Under the pieces are notes generated by a model that ran no database searches, was not told where the DNA came from, and saw only the letters and a program-made list of their open reading frames with translations. From positions 1,505,079-1,569,078 of the forward strand of contig JAMPAK010000001.1 of assembly GCA_023667285.1 (NCBI GenBank): a DNA stretch of 64,000 nucleotides. Reading direction: 5' to 3'. Position 1 is the stretch's first letter, and every line of letters starts with the position of its first letter. Positions 16,984-24,234 of this stretch are shown piece after piece. The position numbers and the translations under genes are program-made. The DNA comes from Muribaculaceae bacterium (GTDB lineage: Bacteria; Bacteroidota; Bacteroidia; Bacteroidales; Muribaculaceae).

Positions 16984-17034
16984 AAAAGCGCGAGTCCGGT
17001 TAACCTGAATTAACAGGCGCCGCCGGACTCGCGC
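16984..17034 (-). terminator. Rho-independent terminator of gltX-argC
   Basis: On the minus strand GCGCGAGTCCGG pairs perfectly with CCGGACTCGCGC (12 bp) around a loop with a small inner TTAA stem, and TTTTATT follows. It starts about 50 bases after argC. The remainder of 16874-16983 is AT-rich, with no gene seen. Confidence 0.9.
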
Positions 17035-17082
17035 GGGAGGTTGTTTTATAAATTTAAATTTATCTTATATATTTAAGGTGTG

Positions 17083-18054
17083 TCAGAAGGCCACGGGCTT
17101 CATGGTGAGACCTGTTGTCTCCTGGAGGCCGAAGAGGAGGTTCATAGTGTGGACGGCATTTCCGGCTGCTCCCTTGAGGAGGTTGTCGATGACGGCTGTG
17201 ATGAGCAGGCGTCCGTCGATCTTGTCGAGATGGATGATGCACTTGTTTGTGTTGACAACATCCTTGAGGTCGGGTATCTTCGAGGTGATGAAGGTGAAGT
17301 TGTGGTCAGAGAAGTAGTCCTGATACAATTTGATGATGTCGTGGAGGTCTAGGGGACATTCGAGCCATGTCACGGCCATGATGCCTCGGGAGAATGGGCC
17401 GCGCACAGGGACCATGTGGAGGCGGGAGTTGAAACTCTGCTGCATGGCCTTGAGGGTCTGTATAATCTCAGCCTCTTGTGTGTGGCGGAAGGGGCGGTAG
17501 ACCACGGCATTGTCATTGCGCCATGCATAGTGGGTGGTGGGGCGGCGCTCGGCGCCCTCGCTGGTGGCTCCGGTGAGGACTGTGGTGTGGATGTCGGAGT
17601 TAAGGAGAAGGTTCTTGGCTAGGGGAATGAGGGAGAGTTCCACGGCCATGGCGAGGCAGCCGGGATTGGCCACACGCTTGGCACCGCGGACCATGGGCTT
17701 GCGGTTGAGTTCGGAGAGACCGTAGACAAACTCGTTGTCCTCGGCCTCAAGGCGATAGTCACGGGAGAGGTCGATGATCTTAAGTTTGTCAGGGATTGTG
17801 GTCGAGGCTAGGAACTCGCGGGTCTTTCCGGCGGGGCGGCAGCAGAAAAGCACGTCGATTGAGTCGAGGTCTATGGCTGAGGTGAAGTTCATGTCAATCT
17901 CGCCATATAGACCTTGGTGAACGTCGACGATGCGCTGTCCGGCCACTGTGCGGGAGTGAACCCACTTGAGCATCACATCCGGGTGGTTGATGAGAATCCT
18001 TATCAGTTCGCCGGCGGCATAGCCGGAACCTCCTATAATTCCGACTTTGATCAT
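17083..18054 (-). CDS. argC: N-acetyl-gamma-glutamyl-phosphate reductase
   Basis: A 323-residue enzyme of arginine biosynthesis that reduces N-acetylglutamyl phosphate to the semialdehyde with NADPH. It has the N-terminal nucleotide-binding [13 protein letters not shown] and the catalytic Cys133 in VANPGC. It overlaps gltX by 4 bases (ATGA), so the two are co-translated. No other arg gene is in the window. The pairing of glutamyl-tRNA synthesis with a glutamate-derived pathway may be meaningful or chance. Confidence 0.96.
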   Translation of the reverse strand: MIKVGIIGGSGYAAGELIRILINHPDVMLKWVHSRTVAGQRIVDVHQGLYGEIDMNFTSAIDLDSIDVLFCCRPAGKTREFLASTTIPDKLKIIDLSRDYRLEAEDNEFVYGLSELNRKPMVRGAKRVANPGCLAMAVELSLIPLAKNLLLNSDIHTTVLTGATSEGAERRPTTHYAWRNDNAVVYRPFRHTQEAEIIQTLKAMQQSFNSRLHMVPVRGPFSRGIMAVTWLECPLDLHDIIKLYQDYFSDHNFTFITSKIPDLKDVVNTNKCIIHLDKIDGRLLITAVIDNLLKGAAGNAVHTMNLLFGLQETTGLTMKPVAF

Positions 18055-19589
18055 GGCTGCTCAGGTGTGTGGATTTCAGCGATGCCTCGCTCGATGCGGC
18101 GTATGGTCTCGTCGGCACCCATTAGTTCGGTGATGTCGAAGATGTGGGGGCCCTTGCACTCTCCCACCAAACAGAGGCGGAAGGCGTTCATGACGTTGCC
18201 CAGATGGTATCCATTGTCCTCCACCCATTTCAGCACGATAGGCTCGGCCTCAGCGCTCTTCCATGAGGGGAGGGAGCGGAGGACGCTGATGAGCTCGTTC
18301 ATGATGGCCGGGGTGTCAGGCTTCCAGCGCTTGCGGATGTCCTTCTCGGCATATTGAGTGGGAGCGACAAAAAAGAAGCCAGCCTGCTGCCATAGGTCGG
18401 CGACGAAGTTGATACGCCCCTTGACCATGGCGACGGCACGGGTGATGTAATCGTCAGTGAAATCGGAGGGGTTGACGCCGTGTGCCTCGAGGACAGGCTT
18501 GAAGAGGGCCGCAAGGCGTTCGTCAGATGTCTTCTGAAGATATTCATGGTTGAACCAACGGCCTTTCTCGTAGGCAAACTTGGCGCCTGCGCGGGAGCAG
18601 TGGTCGAAGGAGAACTTCGAGATGAGCTCGTCCATGGACATTATCTCGGTGTCGTCGCCGGGATTCCATCCCAGAAGGGCAAGGAAATTGATGACGGCTT
18701 CCGGGAGATAGCCACTCTCGCGATATCCGGCAGAGATGGCACCACTCGTGGGGTCGTGCCACTCGAGGGGGAACACCGGGAAGCCGAGGCGGTCTCCGTC
18801 GCGCTTGGAGAGCTTGCCCTTGCCGTCGGGCTTGAGGAGCAGGGGCAGGTGCACGAAGTCGGGGCGTGTGTCGGCCCATCCGAAAGCCTCGTAGAGGAGG
18901 ACGTGGAGGGGAGCCGAGGGGAGCCACTCCTCGCCGCGGATGACGTGTGTGACCTCCATGAGATGGTCATCGACAATGTTGGCTAGGTGATATGTGGGAA
19001 GGTCGTCGGCGCTTTTATATAGAACTTTGTCGTCGAGGACGGAGGAGTTGATGGTGACACGTCCGCGGAGGAGGTCGTTGACCTCGATGTCTCGCCCCGG
19101 CTCAATGAGGAAGCGGACCACGTAGGGTGTGCCGGCGTCGAGGAGGGCCTTTACCTCCTCGGGAGGGAGGGCGAGGGAGTTGCGCATGGACATGCGCGTG
19201 GAGGCATCATACTGGAAATTGGGGGTGGCGGCGCGGGCAGCCTCGAGTTCAGCGGGGGTGTCGAAGGCATAGTATGCCTTTCCGGCGTCGAGGAGCTGCT
19301 TGACGTGGGTGCGATATATGTCGCGACGCTCACTCTGCTTGTAGGGGCCATATGCGCCTCCCTCGCGGACACCTTCGTCAATCTTGATGCCGAGCCACGA
19401 GAGAGCCTCGTTGATATAGTCCTCAGCGCCGGGAACAAAGCGCTGCGAGTCAGTGTCTTCGATGCGGAGAATCATGTCGCCCCCATGACGGCGGGCAAAC
19501 AGATAGTTGTAGAGGGCAGTGCGAACACCACCTATGTGGAGAGGTCCTGTGGGAGAGGGTGCGAATCTAACTCTTACTTTGCGGTCCAT
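18051..19589 (-). CDS. gltX: Glutamyl-tRNA synthetase
   Basis: A 512-residue class I aminoacyl-tRNA synthetase. The HIGH-type motif HIGG lies in [20 protein letters not shown] near the N-terminus, and the KMSKS-type motif is KLSKR. The start ATG 19589 gives the conserved [15 protein letters not shown] beginning. A longer frame to 19643 would run across the promoter and is rejected. The gene diverges from rex, with promoters back to back. Confidence 0.96.
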   Translation of the reverse strand: MDRKVRVRFAPSPTGPLHIGGVRTALYNYLFARRHGGDMILRIEDTDSQRFVPGAEDYINEALSWLGIKIDEGVREGGAYGPYKQSERRDIYRTHVKQLLDAGKAYYAFDTPAELEAARAATPNFQYDASTRMSMRNSLALPPEEVKALLDAGTPYVVRFLIEPGRDIEVNDLLRGRVTINSSVLDDKVLYKSADDLPTYHLANIVDDHLMEVTHVIRGEEWLPSAPLHVLLYEAFGWADTRPDFVHLPLLLKPDGKGKLSKRDGDRLGFPVFPLEWHDPTSGAISAGYRESGYLPEAVINFLALLGWNPGDDTEIMSMDELISKFSFDHCSRAGAKFAYEKGRWFNHEYLQKTSDERLAALFKPVLEAHGVNPSDFTDDYITRAVAMVKGRINFVADLWQQAGFFFVAPTQYAEKDIRKRWKPDTPAIMNELISVLRSLPSWKSAEAEPIVLKWVEDNGYHLGNVMNAFRLCLVGECKGPHIFDITELMGADETIRRIERGIAEIHTPEQP

Positions 19590-19618
19590 GTAGTTAAGGT
19601 TGATGGATATAACGAGGA

Positions 19619-19650
19619 CAAAATTAAGCAAAAAACATGGCATATTTAAA
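19619..19650 (-). promoter_or_regulatory. Promoter of gltX-argC
   Basis: The minus strand shows TAATTTTG (19619-19626), and 20 bases upstream TTTA (19647-19650) as an imperfect -33 element. The start codon is 30 bases downstream. The -33 element overlaps that of the opposing rex promoter in one TTTAAA. Confidence 0.7.
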
Positions 19651-19676
19651 TTTTAGAAAAAAAAGTTGTATTTTTG
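19645..19676 (+). promoter_or_regulatory. Promoter of the rex operon
   Basis: TTTA (19645-19648), a 20-base spacer and TATTTTTG (19669-19676), 31 bases before the rex ATG. I looked for a Rex-type operator (TTGTTAA-N4-TTAACAA) here and did not find a convincing one. Confidence 0.7.
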
Positions 19677-19707
19677 CCTCCCAAAACAAGTCACAACCTG
19701 ACAGAAA

Positions 19708-20346
19708 ATGATGGAAAACGAAAAACGCCCTTCAGTCCCTGAACCGGCCATAGGACGGCTGCCGTGGTATCTGGCCTGTGTATCGAAAATGCGGGCTGAC
19801 GGGGTTGAATATGCATCGTCGACCGCCATTTCCCAGCAGTTGAATGTCGATGCCTCACAGATAGCCAAGGATCTGAGCTATCTGAACATCAAGGGTAAAA
19901 CCAGGATAGGATATGATGTGGCCCAACTGGAGGAGGGCCTTAACGACTTCCTGGGGTTCCACCGGCGGCACAAGGCGGTAATGATGGGTGTAGGAAGCCT
20001 TGGGCGCGCACTCATCACCGACTCGGGTCTGTCGCGCTACGGGCTTGAGATTGTGGCCGGATTTGATATCGACCCGGCTGTGACGGGGAAGGAGATTGAG
20101 AATGTGCCAGTGTATGACATAGGGCGGCTGGAGGAGCTGCGCGAGGAGCTAGGAGCCGGGATTGCCATCATCGCTGTTCCAGCTCCGGCGGCTGCTGAGG
20201 TGGCCCGCCTGTGCATCGGGGCCGGAATCAAGGCGCTGTGGAATTTCACGCCGTTCCATATCAAGGCTGAGCCGGATGTGATTATACAGAACACTTCGAT
20301 ATATGCTCATCTCGCCGTGATGTATAACCGCATGAACGAGAGATGA
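19708..20346 (+). CDS. rex: Redox-sensing transcriptional repressor Rex
   Basis: A 212-residue (or 211 from the second ATG at 19711) repressor that senses the NADH/NAD+ ratio and controls fermentation and respiration genes. The N-terminal winged helix (IGRLPWYLACVSKM, SSTAISQQLNVDASQIAKDLSYL) and the Rossmann domain with GVGSLGRAL at about 94-102 and the downstream Asp near 120 are present. It overlaps the next gene by 4 bases and heads a five-gene run to the phosphopantetheinyl transferase. It probably also acts on genes outside the window. Confidence 0.95.
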   Translation: MMENEKRPSVPEPAIGRLPWYLACVSKMRADGVEYASSTAISQQLNVDASQIAKDLSYLNIKGKTRIGYDVAQLEEGLNDFLGFHRRHKAVMMGVGSLGRALITDSGLSRYGLEIVAGFDIDPAVTGKEIENVPVYDIGRLEELREELGAGIAIIAVPAPAAAEVARLCIGAGIKALWNFTPFHIKAEPDVIIQNTSIYAHLAVMYNRMNER

Positions 20347-20876
20347 AGATAATTCCTTTCAAATCAATCACACCTGAGGCTGAGGCAGATTTCATGCCTG
20401 ACTCCGCCCTGCTGCTGCCGGGGAGGCCGATGTTTTTCCCTGAGGAGGGTGATGGATGGAGACTGGAGCCGCATGTGGCTGTGAGGCTGAACAGGCTCGG
20501 CAAGGGTGTGGCTCCGAAATTCGCGTCACGCTATTATGACGCTATGACCCTGGCGCTGCGGCTGACTCTACCGGGCCATCGCTCTCCGGGGCTGCTCTCA
20601 GGGATGGATGCGTCTGTGGTGTGTGGGGAGTGGATGGCTCTTGATGACTTCATGAAACTTAGGAGCGTCTCGATCGAGGGAGACGCCATCGAGATGAGCG
20701 CGGACAGGGATGAGATAGCGGCAGCAATAGCGGCTGTCAGCCGACTGACCACCATAAAGATGGGGGATATTGTCCTCCTGCCGGCCTTGACACCCACCTT
20801 CGGGGCTTCTCCCCACACGCGCGTGGAGGTAAAAACGGCTGACGGGAACGTGCTTCTTAATCTGAAGATTGTTTGA
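20343..20876 (+). CDS. Degenerate fumarylacetoacetate-hydrolase-like protein
   Basis: A 177-residue protein that keeps recognisable FAH-family landmarks: an early PDSALLLPGRPMFFP and a stretch like RLNRLGKGVAPKFASRYYDAMTL. Functional FAH proteins carry a metal-binding E-x-E in the strand before that stretch. Here the strand reads LEPHVAV, and the later lysine-containing catalytic segment is not recognisable, so enzyme activity is doubtful. It overlaps rex by 4 bases, and its stop codon overlaps the -33 element of the gldE promoter. Family assignment comes from recalled motifs, without an alignment. Confidence 0.7.
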   Translation: MKIIPFKSITPEAEADFMPDSALLLPGRPMFFPEEGDGWRLEPHVAVRLNRLGKGVAPKFASRYYDAMTLALRLTLPGHRSPGLLSGMDASVVCGEWMALDDFMKLRSVSIEGDAIEMSADRDEIAAAIAAVSRLTTIKMGDIVLLPALTPTFGASPHTRVEVKTADGNVLLNLKIV

Positions 20877-20903
20877 CTGTTTTAAAAAAATTCGCTAAAT
20901 TTG
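20872..20903 (+). promoter_or_regulatory. Internal promoter before gldE (TTTG-N20-TAAATTTG)
   Basis: TTTG (20872-20875), exactly 20 bases, then TAAATTTG (20896-20903): a full consensus promoter. Its -33 element overlaps the stop codon of the FAH-like gene. It would transcribe gldE-gldD-PPTase separately from rex. Confidence 0.8.
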
Positions 20904-20912
20904 CCGTCACTT

Positions 20913-22319
20913 TTGCAAAACATTGTCTCACTTATCCCAACCGACTTGGACACTGACCCTTTACCGGCCACTGAGGCCGCCGTCAATATTCTGACCGACA
21001 TTATCAACACTCCGCTCCCCTGCCTGGTGGCGCCGATGGATGGCGCCCAGATTGTGGCCCTGACCCTTGCCATCCTGGCACTGTTCGTCTCAGGGTTTGT
21101 GTCAGGGAGCGAGATTGCATTCTTCTCACTGTCGCCCACGCAGTGTGATGAACTTGAGGAGGAGAACCCGGAGAGCAAAGTGCTGAGGCTGCTTGAGAAG
21201 CCTGACAGACTACTTGCGACAATCCTCATTGCCAACAATTTAGTGAATGTTACCATCGTAGTGCTGTGTAACTTCGCTCTGGGGCCCATCTTTGAGGGGA
21301 TGAGCGCGGTGTGGAGTTTTGTGCTTCAGACAGTGATTCTCACGTTCCTGATTCTTCTATTCGGGGAGATTCTGCCTAAGCTCTATGCCAACGCCAATAA
21401 CCTCGGGTGGGCCAAGATGGCCGCCGGGCCCCTGAGTGTGGCGGTCAAGATGTTTTATCCGCTGTCGTCTATCCTTGTGAAGAGCACGAGGATTGTGAAC
21501 CGTGTGGTGACCAAGAAGGAGGTGGCAGTCACGGCAGATGACCTCTCGCAGGCACTGGAGATAGCGCAGGGAGTGGACGACTCGCAGAACAAGGATATGC
21601 TCGAGGGCATTCTGAAGTTTGGCGACACGACCGCCTCGGAGGTGATGACTCCTCGAGTGGATGTGACGGGACTTGACATCGACCTGACATTCGGGGAGGT
21701 GATGAAGGTGGTGATTGACAGCGGGTTTGCCCGGCTGCCGGTGTATGAGGACTCGATGGACAACATCAAGGGAGTGCTCTACTCACGCGACCTGCTGCCC
21801 TATGTGGGAAAAACGGAGGAGAAGGGGTTCAAATGGCAGGACTTGATGAGGGAGCCGTATTTTGTCCCGGAGTCGAGGATGATCGATGACCTGCTTGAGG
21901 ATTTCCGCTCACGGCGTGTGCACCTGGCCATTGTGATAGATGAGTTTGGGGGCACTCAGGGAATAGTCACTCTCGAGGATGTGCTAGAAGAGATTGTGGG
22001 GGATATCGATGATGAGTATGATGAGGAGGAGAAGACTTATCATGAACTTCCTGACGGCTCGTATGTATTTGAGGGGAAGACACTTCTGAACGATTTCTTT
22101 CGTGTCATAGGAATTGATGACGAGGACTTTGCAGCCGTGACGGAGGAGTGTGAGACTCTGGCCGGAATGATTCTGGCTATAAAGGGTGACTTCCCGAAAG
22201 AGAAAGAGTCCATAGCCTATGGGCGATGCAGATTTCTGGTGCTGTCTGTGCGCCATCACCGCATTGTGAATGTCCGTGTGAAGGTCCTGGAGGCCGAACA
22301 GGTTGAATCACAGTCATGA
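20913..22319 (+). CDS. gldE: GldE-like CNNM/CBS-domain membrane protein (CorC/HlyC family)
   Basis: An inner-membrane protein with an N-terminal CNNM (DUF21) domain of about four helices (LAILALFVSGFVSGSEIAFF first), two CBS domains (EVMTPRVDVTGLDIDL onward, FGGTQGIVTLEDVLEEIVGDI) and a C-terminal CorC/HlyC transporter-associated domain. GldE is required for gliding in Flavobacterium; in non-gliding Bacteroidales its role is unclear. The start is uncertain. There is no upstream ATG; TTG 20913 sits just after the promoter (468 residues), and ATG 21036 would give 427 residues and still keep the first helix. It overlaps gldD by 4 bases. Confidence 0.88.
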   Translation: MQNIVSLIPTDLDTDPLPATEAAVNILTDIINTPLPCLVAPMDGAQIVALTLAILALFVSGFVSGSEIAFFSLSPTQCDELEEENPESKVLRLLEKPDRLLATILIANNLVNVTIVVLCNFALGPIFEGMSAVWSFVLQTVILTFLILLFGEILPKLYANANNLGWAKMAAGPLSVAVKMFYPLSSILVKSTRIVNRVVTKKEVAVTADDLSQALEIAQGVDDSQNKDMLEGILKFGDTTASEVMTPRVDVTGLDIDLTFGEVMKVVIDSGFARLPVYEDSMDNIKGVLYSRDLLPYVGKTEEKGFKWQDLMREPYFVPESRMIDDLLEDFRSRRVHLAIVIDEFGGTQGIVTLEDVLEEIVGDIDDEYDEEEKTYHELPDGSYVFEGKTLLNDFFRVIGIDDEDFAAVTEECETLAGMILAIKGDFPKEKESIAYGRCRFLVLSVRHHRIVNVRVKVLEAEQVESQS

Positions 22320-22879
22320 GACGGTTTCTGCCGATAGTTTTAGGGTGCCTGCTGCTATGTGCATGTCAAGGCGAAGGGAACCGGCATGCCGCACCGCTCC
22401 CCAGGGCTTATCCAAGAATCGAGATGCCGGACTCGGAATATGTCACGCTGGACTCGCTGACCATCCCACTCAGGGTCAATGCAGGGGCAGAGGTCAGGAT
22501 GGAGCGCCGCGGTGATGCAGAGTGGCTCGACATCACTTATCCAGGCTTCAGGGACGGGAATGTGTATCTATCTATCAATAAAACAACTGCAGAGACCCGG
22601 GATGCTGTGATTGACAACCGGATTGAGAGGATGAGCCTCAACACAGCCGGGGAGCCGGGCGAGAGAATTGAGTTTGTATCAGAGGGGGGGTGGCGATGCA
22701 TGATGCTGATGACAAGAGGGTCGCTGACCACACCCATTCACATCCTGGCCGAGGAACCGGGGACGGTGCTGTCAGGGGTGATGTATCTCCATGTGCCGGA
22801 CACAACGCCGGCTGACTCTGTGGCTCCTGCGGTCGACGCGGTGGGTCGCGATATGCTCACGATGCTTAAATCTCTCTGA
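22316..22879 (+). CDS. gldD: GldD-like lipoprotein
   Basis: A 187-residue lipoprotein with lipobox LCAC (Cys17). GldD landmarks are present: RAYPRIEMPDSEY after the signal, YPGFRDGNVYLSIN in the middle, and the C-terminal SGVMYLHVPDTTPADSVAP followed by a helix. GldD and GldE are neighbours in many Bacteroidetes and are linked to the gliding/type IX apparatus in Flavobacterium. Here the genes overlap by 4 bases, and a phosphopantetheinyl transferase follows after 10 bases. Confidence 0.85.
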   Translation: MRRFLPIVLGCLLLCACQGEGNRHAAPLPRAYPRIEMPDSEYVTLDSLTIPLRVNAGAEVRMERRGDAEWLDITYPGFRDGNVYLSINKTTAETRDAVIDNRIERMSLNTAGEPGERIEFVSEGGWRCMMLMTRGSLTTPIHILAEEPGTVLSGVMYLHVPDTTPADSVAPAVDAVGRDMLTMLKSL

Positions 22880-22889
22880 ATTTCCACTT

Positions 22890-23408
22890 ATGTACAGGCT
22901 TTATCACACCTCCATCCTTGAAAGCGGACGCGCTGACAGGCGCAGACGGGAGCAGGAGGCGGTTGCCTTGCTTGTCAGAGAGGCGCTTGGAGAGGGGGCA
23001 GAAGTGATTCACAACCCTGAGGGAGCCCCGGCCGTAAAGGGGGTTGACGGAATATATATATCTATCTCACACTCTGTGGATGAGTGTGTGCTGGCCGTGT
23101 CTGAGTCGGGACCAATAGGCGTAGACACAGAGACGGCGAGGGGGCAGTTGATGCGTGTGGCACATCGGTTTCTGTCGGCTGAGGAGAGGTTTATCGGACA
23201 TGATGTCGCGATGCTGCTACAGGCGTGGACAGCCAAGGAAGCGGTGTTCAAAGCCGCTCTGACAGAGGGTATAGTGCTTGCAGATATCATCCTCTCGCCT
23301 AGCCTGAGAGGGGCTGTGGTGAGAGGGAAGAGGTTTGTCATAGAGTATCCGTTGCTGACTCCGGAGCGGGTGACCGCAGTGGCGTGGCGAGTCCCCATTT
23401 CTCAGTGA
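22890..23408 (+). CDS. 4'-phosphopantetheinyl transferase
   Basis: A 172-residue Sfp/AcpT-type enzyme that attaches the phosphopantetheine arm of CoA to acyl or peptidyl carrier proteins. The metal-binding motif GVDTE, the downstream WTAKEAVFKA and the upstream SISHS are visible. The ATG at 22890 is chosen because the protein begins there and lies 10 bases after gldD; the frame is open upstream only within gldD. The last 71 bases overlap, tail to tail, the 3' end of the solute-binding-protein gene on the other strand. Confidence 0.9.
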   Translation: MYRLYHTSILESGRADRRRREQEAVALLVREALGEGAEVIHNPEGAPAVKGVDGIYISISHSVDECVLAVSESGPIGVDTETARGQLMRVAHRFLSAEERFIGHDVAMLLQAWTAKEAVFKAALTEGIVLADIILSPSLRGAVVRGKRFVIEYPLLTPERVTAVAWRVPISQ

Positions 23409-24177
23409 GCGACCTGTAGACGGGAGTCTGCATGAAACGTCCAATCTGATTGTCGAGGGTGTCGAGAAGCACCTTGGAGCGACGGTCGAGAATCCACGAT
23501 TGGAATTGGGAGAAGGAGATGTTGTCAGAGATGCGTATGTCTGGATATATCTCGCTGAGACGGCGCGCCACCTCCTGATTGACGACAGCACGCGGAATCT
23601 CTCCCTTGGCTGTGAGTATGACCAACTGCTCTGCTGAATAATCGGTGCTGACGTGGATATCGATGGAGTCACCAATCTCACGGGATAGGTTCTCCAGACG
23701 TGTGACGGCCGGGGATCCAGCCGCTACCCAGACCTCCTTTCCGGCCAGGTCGAGGGTTGAGGATATGGTGTCGCGCCCGACGAGCACCTGCTTGTCAGTG
23801 TAGACCGGGACGGTGAAGAGATAATGCTCGCGCCCTGATGCGAACTTGGGGATATCTGCCATCACAACATCAAAGCGTCCCTCACGCAGCATGGCGAGAG
23901 CCTCGTCGACAGATGAGACGGGGAAGAACTTGACGTTGTCGCCATACTCGGCTGCCATGGCGCGCATCATCTCGTAGTTGAAGCCGGTGATGGAGTCGCC
24001 GTAACGGTAGAGTGACATGGGGGAGTAGGCTATCGCCACGCTGATGGTGTCGCCCCCGGCGCGTTCATATGAGTAGGCCGGATGGCGGTCGCGGTCACGA
24101 TAATAGCAGATGGATGCGATGATGCCGACGGAGATCACCGCAAGTGCAAGGATGAAGATGATTCGGAAAGACTTCAT
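23338..24177 (-). CDS. Membrane-anchored solute-binding protein (SBP family 3 type)
   Basis: A 279-residue protein with one N-terminal hydrophobic helix (IIFILALAVISVGIIASICYY) and a periplasmic domain like family 3 amino-acid-binding proteins and the sensor part of MltF: ISVAIAYSPMSLYRYG, GFNYEMMRAMAAEYG, FDVVMADIPKF and VWVAAGSPAVTRLENL. No lytic transglycosylase domain and no neighbouring ABC permease are present. It lies 57 bases after the putative porin on the same strand. It could sense or bind small ligands for an envelope function; that is inference. Confidence 0.82.
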   Translation of the reverse strand: MKSFRIIFILALAVISVGIIASICYYRDRDRHPAYSYERAGGDTISVAIAYSPMSLYRYGDSITGFNYEMMRAMAAEYGDNVKFFPVSSVDEALAMLREGRFDVVMADIPKFASGREHYLFTVPVYTDKQVLVGRDTISSTLDLAGKEVWVAAGSPAVTRLENLSREIGDSIDIHVSTDYSAEQLVILTAKGEIPRAVVNQEVARRLSEIYPDIRISDNISFSQFQSWILDRRSKVLLDTLDNQIGRFMQTPVYRSLTEKWGLATPLRSPAPESATDTL

Positions 24178-24180
24178 GAC

Positions 24181-24212
24181 AAAGGGGCCGGGATTTATAG
24201 CCCGGTACCCTT
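24181..24212 (-). promoter_or_regulatory. Hairpin just upstream of the solute-binding-protein start
   Basis: On the minus strand AAAGGG-TA-CCGGG and CCCGG-CC-CCTTT form an interrupted stem of about 11 bp around CTATAAAT, ending only 3 bases before the ATG at 24177. It is the only structured element in the gap after the porin gene. It could damp translation or trim the upstream message. No T-run follows, so it is not a normal terminator. Confidence 0.5.
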
Positions 24213-24234
24213 TTATAACAATCGAAGAGGCCGA

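Noticed and set aside
19590-19707. Rex operator in the rex promoter
   Set aside because: No TTGTTAA-N4-TTAACAA palindrome is present; the AT-rich TTTAAA is better explained as -33 elements.
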